DNA of 64,000 nt from Bacillota bacterium (lineage in GTDB: Bacteria; Bacillota; Syntrophomonadia; Syntrophomonadales; Syntrophomonadaceae): positions 1 to 64,000 of the forward strand of contig JAKPGY010000076.1 in assembly GCA_029550685.1 (NCBI GenBank), given 5' to 3'. The position numbers and the translations under genes were made by a program. Position 1 is the stretch's first letter. Each line of letters starts with the position of its first letter. Below are positions 36,753-45,876 of the stretch, one piece after another. A model generated the notes under the pieces. The model saw only the letters and a program-made list of their open reading frames with translations. It had not been told where the DNA came from and ran no database searches.

Positions 36753-38105
36753 ATGCCATCATACCTGCAAGAATACAAGCAGAAACTGGTCACTGCTGCC
36801 GAGGCGGTTAAAGTAGTAAAATCAGGTGACTGGGTAGAACATGCCTTTGGGGTGTGTGGTGCCAATGAACTGGACCAGGCTTTAGCCCAAAGGGTCAATG
36901 AACTGTACGATGTCAAGATTCGCGTTGATATTGGTGTCTGGCCTCACTATTCCCTGGAAGCGGATCCCACGGGGGAGCATTTTCAGTGGCATGCCTGGCA
37001 TTTTGGCGGCCTGGACCGCAAGTATTACAATCAAGGTCAGATGTACTATGTCCCCATGAAATTCCACGAGTGTCCCCGCATGACCCGCAACGATTGTGCC
37101 GGTCCCAATGTATTCATGGCTACCGTAGCACCTATGGACAGACATGGTTATTTCAGCTTCGGGGCAGGTGCTCCTTCCGCCATGGCTGCCGCTGAAACGG
37201 CTGATTATGTCCTGCTGGAAATCAACACCAATATGCCCCGGGTCTTAGGAGGCAACCAGGAACATATCCATATCAGTCAAGTAGACTACGTGGTAGAAAG
37301 CAGCAACCAACCCCTGCCCACTTTACCGGCCGCTGAGCCCAGTGAAGTGGAAAAGATAATTGCCGGTCATATAATTGAGCGCCTCTATGATGGCTGTTGT
37401 ATTCAGCTGGGAATTGGCGGAATACCCAATGCCATTGGCACCATGGTAGCAGAATCTGACTTAAAGGATTTGGGTGTGCACACGGAAATGTATGTGGATG
37501 CTTACCTGAAGATGACAGAAGCCGGCAAGATTACCGGCGCCAAAAAAAACTTGGACCGGTATAAACAGGTATTTTCCTTTGCCCTGGGAAGCAGGGAACT
37601 TTACGAATTTATTGATGACAATCCCGGAGTCATTGCTTATTCGGTGGATTATACCAACAATCCTTACATAGTGGCCCAAATAGATAATTTTGTCTCCATA
37701 AACGCTTGTATAGAAGTGGACCTTTTTGGCCAGGTATGTGCCGAAAGCGTGGGAACCCGTCATATCAGCGGTACCGGCGGGCAGTTGGACTTCGTAGAAG
37801 GGGCTTACAAATCCAAAAACGGCCAGAGCTTCATATGCATGCCATCCACTTTCGAGTCCCAGGGACAGGTAGTATCCCGAATCAAGCCCATATTAACCCC
37901 GGGGTCCATTGTTACCGACCCGCGAACCGCCACCCATATGGTTGTGACTGAATACGGCATAGCCAATATGAAAGGAAAAAGCACCTGGGAACGAGCTGAG
38001 GCTTTAATTAATATTGCCCATCCCGGCTTCCGGGATGAACTCATTAATGAAGCCGAGAGCATGCGGATATGGAGAAGAAGCAACCGTATTCCCAGTAATG
38101 TTTAG
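36753..38105 (+). CDS. Acetyl-CoA hydrolase/transferase family CoA-transferase (butyrate/acetate type)
   Basis: Moves CoA between acyl-CoA and a free acid, probably butyrate activation with acetyl-CoA or the reverse, 450 aa. The two-domain acetyl-CoA hydrolase/4-hydroxybutyrate CoA-transferase architecture is visible. The catalytic Glu331 is in CAESVGTRHISG and the CoA-binding GTGGQLDF follows. LGIGGIPNAIG is a conserved glycine-rich loop. ATG 36753 is chosen because GGAAGGAGG lies 7 bases before it. Its place directly after the beta-oxidation operon supports a role in butyrate entry. Confidence 0.92.
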   Translation: MPSYLQEYKQKLVTAAEAVKVVKSGDWVEHAFGVCGANELDQALAQRVNELYDVKIRVDIGVWPHYSLEADPTGEHFQWHAWHFGGLDRKYYNQGQMYYVPMKFHECPRMTRNDCAGPNVFMATVAPMDRHGYFSFGAGAPSAMAAAETADYVLLEINTNMPRVLGGNQEHIHISQVDYVVESSNQPLPTLPAAEPSEVEKIIAGHIIERLYDGCCIQLGIGGIPNAIGTMVAESDLKDLGVHTEMYVDAYLKMTEAGKITGAKKNLDRYKQVFSFALGSRELYEFIDDNPGVIAYSVDYTNNPYIVAQIDNFVSINACIEVDLFGQVCAESVGTRHISGTGGQLDFVEGAYKSKNGQSFICMPSTFESQGQVVSRIKPILTPGSIVTDPRTATHMVVTEYGIANMKGKSTWERAEALINIAHPGFRDELINEAESMRIWRRSNRIPSNV

Positions 38106-38213
38106 CCGGTACCGGTCTAATTACATACCATAAAGGAACCCGGTAACAATACCAGTGCTCAACTAGTACAGCACGGCAATTAGTCCTCCTATTAGGCCCT
38201 TTACCGGTCTCAG

Positions 38214-38251
38214 CAGAGAAAGGAGCAGTCTTTTGACTGCTCCTTTCTCTG
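38214..38251. terminator. Bidirectional terminator between convergent genes
   Basis: A perfect 17-bp inverted repeat (38214-38230 and 38235-38251) encloses TTTT. It lies between the CoA-transferase gene (+) and the activator gene (-), with short T/C-rich tracts within the arms. Confidence 0.75.
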
Positions 38252-38257
38252 CCGGGA

Positions 38258-39682
38258 CTAATCCTTTTGTGAGCCCAGAGCTATTCCATATTTATGGGCC
38301 TTGCGCAGCAAGGTGGCCTGACTGATTCCCAATTCTTTGGCGGCCTGCCGGCTGCTTTTGCTGTTCCTAATGACACTCTCCAGCAGTCGCCGTTCAGCAG
38401 CCTCATTTACTTCCTTCAACGAAGGAGTTTTAAAGTTCTCGCCATCCTCCAAGCCTTCAGATTTGGAGCGGTAGGAATCAGGTATGTCCAGCAGGGTGAT
38501 GAAATCCCCCTCCGACACAATAGCCAGTCGTTCAATTATATTCTGTAATTCGCGTACATTACCCGGCCACGGGTAGCGGCACATCCACTTCTTGACTTCG
38601 TCGTCCAGCCTTTTATGCAGACCATACTTGTTATTGAATTTCTGCAGAAAATAATTCGCCAGCAGCAGGATGTCTTCAGGGCGGTGTTTCAAAGGCGGGA
38701 TGGTTATGGGCACGACACACAAACGGTAGTATAAATCCTCGCGGAAGCGGTTTTGGCGGACCAGCTCTTCCAGATCTTTGTTGGTAGCGGTAATAACCCG
38801 GGCTTTCAAGCGAATAGGAGTAACCCCTCCTACCCTGCGGAATTCTCCTTCCTGCAGCACCTGCAGCAGTTTGGCCTGCAGCGAACTTGGCAAATCTGCT
38901 ATCTCATCCAGAAAAATAGTGCCATCTCCGGCCAGTTCCAGCAGTCCAGGTTTGCCCTGTTTCTTGGCACCGGTAAAAGCCCCTTCGTCATAACCAAACA
39001 ATTCCGCTTCAAATAAGTTCTCGGGAATAGCTGCGCAGTTCAGCTGTACAAAAGGCTGGTCCTTTCTCGGTCCCAGTTCGTGTATTTTCCGGGCAATAAC
39101 TCCTTTGCCTACCCCCGACTCTCCATTCAAGAAGATATTGCTGTCTACCTTACTGACCTTCATTACTATGTCCAGGACATCATGCATCTCTTTGCTGCGG
39201 AAAATCAGGTCCTCGCCGGCATCATGCCTTAACTGCTGTTCATAAAACATGCGCAGATTGGCCTCTTTTTCCAGTTCGCGGCGCATTTTTTCCAAAGCGG
39301 TGATATCCCGGGAGGTATAAACAATGCGGTACACTTTACCGTCCTCGTTTAAAATAGGATTGGCGCTGACCAAAAGCCGTCGCCCGCTCTTAACAATGGC
39401 TTCAAAATTCAGGGTCTTTTTCTCCTCTAGAATTTCCGCCATACGGTAGACATCTACCGGGGACAGGAAAGTGTAAAATCCTCCCTCCACAATATTGGTT
39501 AGTTTCTGGCCGACCACTTCTTCCATGGTAAACATATCCAGCAAGGCATGTTTCTGGTTGATCATTATAATGGTGCTGTCAGCCTTGGTGACCAATATGC
39601 CATCGCTGACCAGATTGGCAATGGTTATTAATTGGTCTATAATACGTTCCTTTTTCCTGACAATATCCTCTAGGTCGGTCAT
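38258..39682 (-). CDS. Sigma-54-dependent transcriptional activator, PAS-AAA-HTH
   Basis: Enhancer-binding protein of 474 aa. An N-terminal PAS sensory domain with PAC-like end (about residues 15-140) precedes the AAA+ domain (about 155-390). Walker A is GESGVGKG, the sigma-54 contact loop is EGAFTGA, and Walker B is GTIFLDEIADL. The Fis-type helix-turn-helix (about 425-470, SSRQAAKELGISQATLLRK) binds the enhancer. No receiver domain exists, so a PAS ligand is the likely signal. It lies convergent to the beta-oxidation operon and is a plausible regulator of it. Confidence 0.92.
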   Translation of the reverse strand: MTDLEDIVRKKERIIDQLITIANLVSDGILVTKADSTIIMINQKHALLDMFTMEEVVGQKLTNIVEGGFYTFLSPVDVYRMAEILEEKKTLNFEAIVKSGRRLLVSANPILNEDGKVYRIVYTSRDITALEKMRRELEKEANLRMFYEQQLRHDAGEDLIFRSKEMHDVLDIVMKVSKVDSNIFLNGESGVGKGVIARKIHELGPRKDQPFVQLNCAAIPENLFEAELFGYDEGAFTGAKKQGKPGLLELAGDGTIFLDEIADLPSSLQAKLLQVLQEGEFRRVGGVTPIRLKARVITATNKDLEELVRQNRFREDLYYRLCVVPITIPPLKHRPEDILLLANYFLQKFNNKYGLHKRLDDEVKKWMCRYPWPGNVRELQNIIERLAIVSEGDFITLLDIPDSYRSKSEGLEDGENFKTPSLKEVNEAAERRLLESVIRNSKSSRQAAKELGISQATLLRKAHKYGIALGSQKD

Positions 39683-39932
39683 TGTGAAGACTTCCCCTTT
39701 TCACAGCGATCCAGATAGAGTGTCAAATAAAATCTCATTAAAGGAAGTTATTGCAGATTAAGTATATTGTAGCCGATTTTGACTTCAGTATAAATAATTT
39801 ATGAAGATGTAAATTACTGTCTTTAATATTGTAGATTTGGGTCATTTGAGAGAAAAAAAGATTGGTCTGGCAGAAAGGCATAAAAATACCTGCTGCCCAA
39901 CCGGACAGCAGGAGGGTAAGTACAAATGATTA

Positions 39933-39960
39933 GCGGGCCTGGCAGCAACTCCAGGCCCGC
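39933..39960 (-). terminator. Terminator downstream of the crotonase-like gene
   Basis: GCGGGCCTGG (39933-39942) pairs perfectly with CCAGGCCCGC (39951-39960), 20 bp after the stop of the minus-strand gene. A second small hairpin lies at 39889-39912. The 39683-39932 stretch otherwise shows no gene. Confidence 0.7.
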
Positions 39961-39980
39961 CAAGCTTTAATGAACCGAAC

Positions 39981-40751
39981 TTAGATTCCCAGAGCTTGTT
40001 TAACCATTTTCAAGGTGCCAATAACCTTTTCGTCAGTAAAGACTTTCACCAGTTCGTTAAAGTCAAACTCATCGATTCCCTGGCGGATAATGCTGGCATG
40101 ATGCTCACGATGAATCTTTTTCAAACCGATAAAGGGGCGACCGGGTGTGTCAATGAGAGCTACAACCTTAGCTTTGGCCTTTTCCATAAGCTCTTCCGGA
40201 CTATCAGCCAGTTCATCAAATATACCTCTTTCCACAGCCTCGGTGATAGGTATTAATTCGCCTTTGAATATGATATCACGATAGTTCTTCTCGGTATCCA
40301 AACCCCAGCGCATCAGGCCTGCTTCAGCCGGAGTCAGGGACAAGCCCAGCTTGATTTCGGTCATACCTACTTTAATTTTAGGATGGTTCATGCCAATACG
40401 GTAGTCAGCAGCACAAGCCACAATCATACCCGCAGCAGTAGCTGCACCGTTTACCGCGGCAACAACCGGTTTACTGCATGTAAACAATTTGTAGAGCACT
40501 TCTTCTTCAATTTTGAACCAGTCAATAATTGCCTGAGCATCAGGGAAACTTACAAATTCATTGAGGTCAAAACCGCCGGAGAAATAACGATCCGTCCCCA
40601 CCAGGACAATACCTTTCAGTTCTTCCTCATTGTTAACCCGATCAATAACCTGGTCCAGGGCTTTCAAGGTTTCCAGCTGGATGGAGCTGACTTTGTTGCT
40701 CTTAAACTGGAAGATAACTATGTTGTCCTCAATTCTCATCTCATACGCCAT
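39981..40751 (-). CDS. Crotonase-fold enoyl-CoA hydratase/isomerase with one catalytic Glu
   Basis: A 256-aa crotonase homologue. Aligned by eye with the canonical crotonase at 32517, the first catalytic Glu is replaced (NGAATAAGMIVACA instead of NGFALGGGCELAM). The second is kept (KVGMTEIKLG). A single Glu at the second position is the pattern of delta-3,delta-2-enoyl-CoA isomerases, so hydratase activity is doubtful. ATG 40751 follows AAAGGAG. The gene is alone, divergent from the activator at 41054. Confidence 0.82.
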   Translation of the reverse strand: MAYEMRIEDNIVIFQFKSNKVSSIQLETLKALDQVIDRVNNEEELKGIVLVGTDRYFSGGFDLNEFVSFPDAQAIIDWFKIEEEVLYKLFTCSKPVVAAVNGAATAAGMIVACAADYRIGMNHPKIKVGMTEIKLGLSLTPAEAGLMRWGLDTEKNYRDIIFKGELIPITEAVERGIFDELADSPEELMEKAKAKVVALIDTPGRPFIGLKKIHREHHASIIRQGIDEFDFNELVKVFTDEKVIGTLKMVKQALGI

Positions 40752-40857
40752 AACTTCATCGCTCCTTTACTTCGAATCCAAAATTTCTGTTTCGAACAAT
40801 TCGTCTAACTATATTATTGGTCAACCTATAGTTGGTGTCAATGTTTGATGAAAATGA

Positions 40858-40925
40858 GGATTAACTCAGTATTTTCAGTAAATTTGACCGGAAAAATGCC
40901 GTTCCTATAACTCGTACTGTCATAA
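40858..40925. repeat. Decayed copy of an intergenic terminator-like repeat
   Basis: GATTAACTCAGTATTTT and, about 25 bases on, GAAAAATGCCGTTC match 45105-45150 (GATTAACTCAGTATTTT, GAAAAATGCCTGTTC) at the same spacing. The hairpin that follows is intact at 45140 but degenerate here. Confidence 0.45.
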
Positions 40926-41053
40926 TCAGAATCACGAGCTGACTTTTTTTGTTGACCCTCTGGTGCCCTGATTAAACTTCATGCTCCCCATTCTATATGT
41001 GTACAATAATATTAAAGGGTACTTATGGCGCTAAGCCGAAGGGAAGGGAATAT

Positions 41054-42955
41054 ATGGAAGATGATCTTAAAAAGAATAACATAGCTCCGGGGGACAAACG
41101 CTTCTGGGAAAAAGAAATATTTGCCCAGATAAAAGATACCAACTTTTACCGCCAAATGATGGAAACCATACCTGTGCTGGTCTACGCTTATAAAAACAGT
41201 AAGGTGGTTTATATAAATCCGGCTGTAGAAAAAACTCTGGGATATACTTTCGAAGAAATGACCCAGAAAAACTTTTGGGATATCTGTCACCCGGACTATC
41301 GCAACCTGATCAGGGAAAGAGGCCTCGCCCGCTTGCGAGGTGAAAAAGTTACCACCAATTACGAATTTAAGATCTTAAAGAAAAACGGGGAAGCTATCTG
41401 GGTAGACGTGTTCTTTGGAACCACTCGTATGAATAATGAGCTCATCGGCATCGTAGGGGCTGTCGATATTACCGAACGCAAACTCCTAAAAGAGCAGTTA
41501 CAAGCTGCCAGGGATGAATTGGAACTCCGGGTAAAACAGAGAACGGCTGAACTGAGTCTGAAAAACAAGGAATTGACTATGCTTAACCGCATTCTAAACA
41601 ATGTGGTTAACAATATGTCCGATGGTGTCATAATAGTAAACCGGACCGGGGAAATTGAACTCTCCAACCATGTTTTCGAACAGAACTGGGGCGCTTTAGC
41701 AGATAGTATTAAAATGAAGCTTAAGGATGAAATTTTGCAGCGGAAAAATGACTTCATTAACGATATGTTTGACCGTCGCATCCCTTTTCAGGATGAGGAG
41801 TTTATATATTTTGCCTCCGGCAAGCAGGTCCATTTAGTGGCCTCAGGTACACCGATTATAAATGAAGAGGGAGTTGTCAGCAGCGGGTTGCTTATTATTC
41901 GGCCTATTAAGGATGTTCATAAACTGGTTAATCGCTTTAGCGGTGCCAAAGCCTCCTTTAACTTCGAAGATATCATAACCGGCAATCCGACTATGCAAGA
42001 ACTAATTGACAAGGCTAAAATGGCTGCTTCCACCGTAAGTAACGTACTTATTGAGGGCGAAAGCGGAACCGGAAAAGAACTATTTGCCCAGGCAATACAT
42101 AATTACTCCCAGCGCAGCAAGGGCCCTTTTATTGCCATTAACTGCGGGGCTATCCCCAGAGACCTAATTGGCAGTGAGCTTTTTGGTTATGTTGAGGGTG
42201 CGTTTACCGGAGCCCGTAAAGGAGGTAACCCAGGGAAATTTGAACTGGCTTCCGGCGGAACAATTTTTCTGGATGAAATAGGTGACATGCCCTTGGAACA
42301 ACAATCAGCCCTGCTACGAGTGATTCAGGAAAAAAGTATTACCCGCATTGGAGGAACACAGGCAATCCCCGTTGATGTCCGCATAATCTGTGCTACCAAC
42401 AAGGACCTGCAGACCGAAATGCATAATGGACGCTTTCGCAAGGATTTGTATTACCGCCTAAATGTAATTTCTATTAAAATTCCACCCCTTCGTGAACGTA
42501 AGGAGGACATACGGCTCCTGGTAAATCACTTTTTGAGGAACAGTTCGGCCAATTGGAAACCCGGCCAAGATAGTATTACCCCCGATATGCTGCAAGTTTT
42601 AGAAGCATATGATTGGCCTGGCAATGTGAGAGAACTTCAAAATGTAGTGGAGCGCATGGTTAACAACGCCAAAGATACCAATTTGAGCCTGGCAGACTTG
42701 CCATTCGAACTGTTTTTCCCAGAAGCGATCCCCAAAAAAGAGTTCCTTCATGGCCAGTCATCACCAGCAGGAGGCGGAAAAACCATTCTGGAACTCATGG
42801 AGACAAGAAAAAAGCGTATAAAAGACGAGGAGCGGCGTCTGATCATTGATCTTCTGAAAGTTCATAATGGAAACGTCAGTATGGTAGCCAGGGAAATGGG
42901 CATATCCAGAACTACCCTCTATAAAAAAATGAAACTATATAAAGTGGATGAATAG
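41054..42955 (+). CDS. Sigma-54-dependent transcriptional activator, PAS-AAA-HTH (633 aa)
   Basis: Enhancer-binding protein. A PAS/PAC domain (about residues 30-145, TITERK-like end DITERKLLK) is followed by a coiled coil and a second, atypical sensory region (about 190-300). The AAA+ domain (about 320-560) has Walker A GESGTGKE, the sigma-54 loop EGAFTGA and Walker B GTIFLDEIGDM. A Fis-type HTH (about 590-630) ends MGISRTTLYKKMKLYKVDE. ATG 41054 is used because GGGAAGGG lies before it; the upstream ATG at 40997 has no site. The next gene downstream, an acyl-CoA ligase, has a sigma-54 promoter, so this is its likely activator. Confidence 0.92.
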   Translation: MEDDLKKNNIAPGDKRFWEKEIFAQIKDTNFYRQMMETIPVLVYAYKNSKVVYINPAVEKTLGYTFEEMTQKNFWDICHPDYRNLIRERGLARLRGEKVTTNYEFKILKKNGEAIWVDVFFGTTRMNNELIGIVGAVDITERKLLKEQLQAARDELELRVKQRTAELSLKNKELTMLNRILNNVVNNMSDGVIIVNRTGEIELSNHVFEQNWGALADSIKMKLKDEILQRKNDFINDMFDRRIPFQDEEFIYFASGKQVHLVASGTPIINEEGVVSSGLLIIRPIKDVHKLVNRFSGAKASFNFEDIITGNPTMQELIDKAKMAASTVSNVLIEGESGTGKELFAQAIHNYSQRSKGPFIAINCGAIPRDLIGSELFGYVEGAFTGARKGGNPGKFELASGGTIFLDEIGDMPLEQQSALLRVIQEKSITRIGGTQAIPVDVRIICATNKDLQTEMHNGRFRKDLYYRLNVISIKIPPLRERKEDIRLLVNHFLRNSSANWKPGQDSITPDMLQVLEAYDWPGNVRELQNVVERMVNNAKDTNLSLADLPFELFFPEAIPKKEFLHGQSSPAGGGKTILELMETRKKRIKDEERRLIIDLLKVHNGNVSMVAREMGISRTTLYKKMKLYKVDE

Positions 42956-42972
42956 AATATTGCCTCATTATT

Positions 42973-43014
42973 GTTAATACATGTTCATAGATGATCAGTT
43001 AGTTAACACATGCT
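42973..43014. promoter_or_regulatory. Candidate enhancer direct repeats
   Basis: GTTAATACATGTT (42973-42985) and GTTAACACATGCT (43002-43014) are near-identical and 29 bp apart, about three helical turns. They lie 93-134 bp before the sigma-54 -24 element at 43107. They may bind the activator encoded just upstream. Confidence 0.45.
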
Positions 43015-43056
43015 AACAATCATTGACTGGAACAAAAATTCGAGCAATTTAACTAA

Positions 43057-43099
43057 AAAAAGACAGGTTCGGGCTTTGGAGTGCTCAACCTGTCTTTTT
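43057..43099 (+). terminator. Terminator of the activator gene
   Basis: AAAAAGACAGGTT and AACCTGTCTTTTT form a perfect 13-bp stem ending in a T-tract. It lies just upstream of the sigma-54 promoter and so isolates the ligase gene from the activator transcript. Confidence 0.85.
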
Positions 43100-43106
43100 C
43101 ATGATA

Positions 43107-43121
43107 TGGCATGGTTATTGC
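43107..43121 (+). promoter_or_regulatory. Sigma-54 promoter of the acyl-CoA ligase gene
   Basis: TGGCATGGTTATTGC then TT matches the -24/-12 consensus, with GG and GC separated by 10 bases. The predicted start is about 43133, roughly 74 bases before the start codon at 43207. Confidence 0.82.
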
Positions 43122-43206
43122 TTAACAATGTTTTAGAAGACCATGGTCGGCATTGGTTTGCTTGTCCGGAAACCACCTGTAATTTAGCAGTGAAAGGATG
43201 GTAGAT

Positions 43207-44934
43207 ATGCTTACAATTCCCTTGAAAGAAAAACTGTTGAATGAATGGAAGCTCCCTCTAATAACCGATTACATCAAAAAATGGGCTACGATTACCCCGA
43301 ATAACCCGGCACTGGTCAGCGCCGATACTGGACAAACTTACACCTTTAAAGACTTCGATGAGATGGTTACCCTGTATGCCCTGCGCCTGAAGAAAATGGG
43401 GATAAAAAAAGGCGATGTAGTAGTTTCCCAGTGGTTGGCGTGGCCTGAGTTTTTTATGCTCACCTATGCCTGTGCAACCATTGGCGCTATCATGACACCG
43501 CTGGACGTTCGCTTGATGTCCCATGAAGTCATCCGCGACATGAAAAAAATCGATCCAATCGCCTTTTTCTGCCTTGGTAATACAGCCGTTCGCGATTTTA
43601 GAGATTTAGTCAGAGAAGTTCAGAAGACCGTCACAACTCTAAAATATATTGTGCAACTGACCCCCGGGGGTGGCAAGCAAGATCTGCTTGAGGGTTGTCT
43701 GGATTTTGAAGAGCATTTCGCACCAGCAGCATTGGAGGAGTTAAAACAGGATAATAAATTGATTGAATCTCTGCGCCAGGAATATTATGCATTGAATACC
43801 CGCGACCCACACATTATCATATTTACCACCGGTTCCACCGGCATACCTAAACCAGCGCTTATTTGCCATGAAAACACTCTCACCAACAATGCAGTATTTT
43901 CACGCGAAGTTGGTCTATACGGAACTGACAATCGTTATTTAAATTCAATGCCAACCAGTCACGTCGCCGGAACCTGCCAGGGCCCTATGACTGTGTGGTT
44001 TACTGGCGGCACTGTAATCTCCTTGAGCATGTACAACCCGCAGGCTGTCTTGAAAAACATAGAAAAATACCGTCCCACCTGGTGGGGAGGTGTTCCTACT
44101 ATGTTCCGCATGCTCTGGTCAGACCCCAATTATGACAGTTATGACTTAAGCAGTCTGCGCTACATTCTTTATGGTGGCAGTGCCGTAGATGTTCCTTTCC
44201 TGGAAAAGATGGCAACCATGGCTCCGACATTTGGGACCTCATTAGGGATGACCGAATGCGCTGGCTATTTTACTGCTACTCCACGCGGTATTTCACTGGA
44301 AGAAATGGCCGGCCAGGTAGGCCAAATCTTTCCAGAGTATGCACCGGTTACCATTCGCAAGCCTATGAATGAAGATGGAACGGCCGGTGAAGAACTCCCT
44401 ATCGGAGAAGTTGGGGAAATATGCGTGCATGGACCCATAGTGTTTCTTGGCTATTATAATGACCCAGAAGCTACCGCTGCTACCATTTCCAAAGAAGGGA
44501 TCTTATATACCGGTGATATGGGATATTTTCATGACTTCGGCAGCTACTTAGGTCTAAAATTTGCAGGGCGCAGAAAATTTGTTATAAAACCCAAGGGCTA
44601 TCTGGTATTTCCTGATGAAGTGACTGATTATATTTCCCGTCATCCGAAAGTTGCTCAGGCACAAGTTTTAGGACTACCCCATGATATATTTGTTGATGGT
44701 GTTTTTGCCTTCGTCCAACCCAAGCCCGGCGAAGACCTGAAACCGGAAGAGATTATGGAGTACTGCAAAAACATGGCCGCCTACAAAAGACCCATTCATG
44801 TTGAAATATGGCCGGTCAGTGAGCCTTTCCCCCTTACCCGGGTAGGCAAAGTAGATGTACCCGCATTAATCGAGGCGGGTAAAAAAGTCGTGGAGAAATT
44901 GAGAGCTGAAGGCAAGTGGGACCGAAGTAAATAA
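43207..44934 (+). CDS. AMP-dependent acyl-CoA synthetase/ligase
   Basis: Activates a carboxylic acid to its CoA thioester using ATP, 575 aa. The P-loop-like motif FTTGSTGIPKPALI, the A5 motif GTSLGMTECAGYF, and YTGDMGYF with GRRKFVIKPKGYLVFPDEV are all intact. The C-terminal catalytic Lys region is PFPLTRVGKVD. ATG 43207 is chosen because GAAAGG lies 9 bases before it; ATG 43198 overlaps that site. The acid is unknown: a medium-chain fatty acid, or a compound such as crotonobetaine, would fit the family. It is a single gene under sigma-54 control. Confidence 0.92.
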   Translation: MLTIPLKEKLLNEWKLPLITDYIKKWATITPNNPALVSADTGQTYTFKDFDEMVTLYALRLKKMGIKKGDVVVSQWLAWPEFFMLTYACATIGAIMTPLDVRLMSHEVIRDMKKIDPIAFFCLGNTAVRDFRDLVREVQKTVTTLKYIVQLTPGGGKQDLLEGCLDFEEHFAPAALEELKQDNKLIESLRQEYYALNTRDPHIIIFTTGSTGIPKPALICHENTLTNNAVFSREVGLYGTDNRYLNSMPTSHVAGTCQGPMTVWFTGGTVISLSMYNPQAVLKNIEKYRPTWWGGVPTMFRMLWSDPNYDSYDLSSLRYILYGGSAVDVPFLEKMATMAPTFGTSLGMTECAGYFTATPRGISLEEMAGQVGQIFPEYAPVTIRKPMNEDGTAGEELPIGEVGEICVHGPIVFLGYYNDPEATAATISKEGILYTGDMGYFHDFGSYLGLKFAGRRKFVIKPKGYLVFPDEVTDYISRHPKVAQAQVLGLPHDIFVDGVFAFVQPKPGEDLKPEEIMEYCKNMAAYKRPIHVEIWPVSEPFPLTRVGKVDVPALIEAGKKVVEKLRAEGKWDRSK

Positions 44935-44962
44935 TCTGTTCTACGTATTGTTTAATGTTTTT

Positions 44963-45004
44963 AAGATGCAGTCTCTTATAAAAGCACTCAAGGGACTGCA
45001 TCTT
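44963..45004 (+). terminator. Terminator of the acyl-CoA ligase gene
   Basis: AAGATGCAGTC (44963-44973) pairs with GACTGCATCTT (44994-45004), followed by CTTAG. The stem is strong but the T-tract weak. Confidence 0.65.
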
Positions 45005-45104
45005 CTTAGAAAAGGATGAAATTAACAAAAAGTTCCTCCTCGTTCCATACTGTTTAGATGCTGATCCTTGGTATCATATTTTAATAACCCTGCTGCCTAA
45101 TGAG

Positions 45105-45167
45105 ATTAACTCAGTATTTTTCATTGACTTCAAAGAAAAATGCCTGTTCTGTAACCAGGACAGGCAT
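45105..45167 (-). terminator. Terminator of the DNRLRE gene, part of a duplicated intergenic element
   Basis: The hairpin 45140-45167 has an 11-of-12 bp stem (ATGCCTGT... with ...ACAGGCAT) and a TAAC loop. On the minus strand it runs into TTTTTC. The flanking 45105-45140 sequence repeats that at 40858. Confidence 0.7.
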
Positions 45168-45196
45168 CATCTGCACTATGAGATAGCTTAATATGA

Positions 45197-45751
45197 TCAG
45201 GTCCAGTTGATATAGAGACGCGGCCACAAGGTGGTATCGGGGAACTGCTTGGAATAAAACCCTACCAGGTTGTTAGTGAACTCATCGCCGGTAATCAGTA
45301 CCCCCACATTTACAGCCCCGCCGTCAAACCATCCTCTGACCAGGTTGGTTAGATTAAACTCAATCGTGCCCAAGCCGCTGGAGACGGGGGCGCTGTATAC
45401 TGGCGTCAGAGCATTGAAATTGGGCTGGGTGTTCCAGGTAACCGTGTTTTCCGTCCAGGGGGATAACAGCTGATACGCATTCAACAAATTGCTGAGTCCC
45501 TCCGGAATAAGATTACGATATAGGGTCAGCCGCAAAAAAGCTTCATTTATCGTGACTCCAGGCGGTATCAAGTCAGAACTTAAGCGGGGACTGGACAAAT
45601 CGAAAAGCAGCAAGGTACGATAAATATCCCCCGGCCCCTGAAAACGACCCGCATACAGGTAAGGTGAATCACCAAAGTTTAGGTTCCCGTAAAATTGCGC
45701 AACATAGGTGTCACCCAGGGGTTCAAAGAAAATATTGGGCACCTTTGCCAT
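45197..45751 (-). CDS. DNRLRE domain-containing protein
   Basis: A 184-aa beta-rich protein. DIYRTLLLFDLS, INEAFLRLTLYRN, ENTVTWNTQPNF and FNLTNLVRGWFDGG are characteristic of the DNRLRE (carbohydrate-binding-like) module usually found in exported proteins. No signal peptide or anchor is visible. ATG 45751 lies behind AAAGGG and is a better start than the one 18 codons upstream. The function is unknown. It may be a component of a cell-surface or spore layer assembled without Sec export. It is a single gene with its own terminator. Confidence 0.75.
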   Translation of the reverse strand: MAKVPNIFFEPLGDTYVAQFYGNLNFGDSPYLYAGRFQGPGDIYRTLLLFDLSSPRLSSDLIPPGVTINEAFLRLTLYRNLIPEGLSNLLNAYQLLSPWTENTVTWNTQPNFNALTPVYSAPVSSGLGTIEFNLTNLVRGWFDGGAVNVGVLITGDEFTNNLVGFYSKQFPDTTLWPRLYINWT

Positions 45752-45876
45752 CCCCTTTCCCTTTTTTCTACATAATATTGGAGCGGGAGGCAAATGGTTC
45801 CACACATAACCATTAAACTAAAGCTGTCTTAATAATTAACCCCAAACCAACAACATAAATATATACCTTTATATCT

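Noticed and set aside
43010-43204. Short ORF between the activator and ligase genes
   Set aside because: It spans the terminator and the sigma-54 promoter and has no ribosome site.
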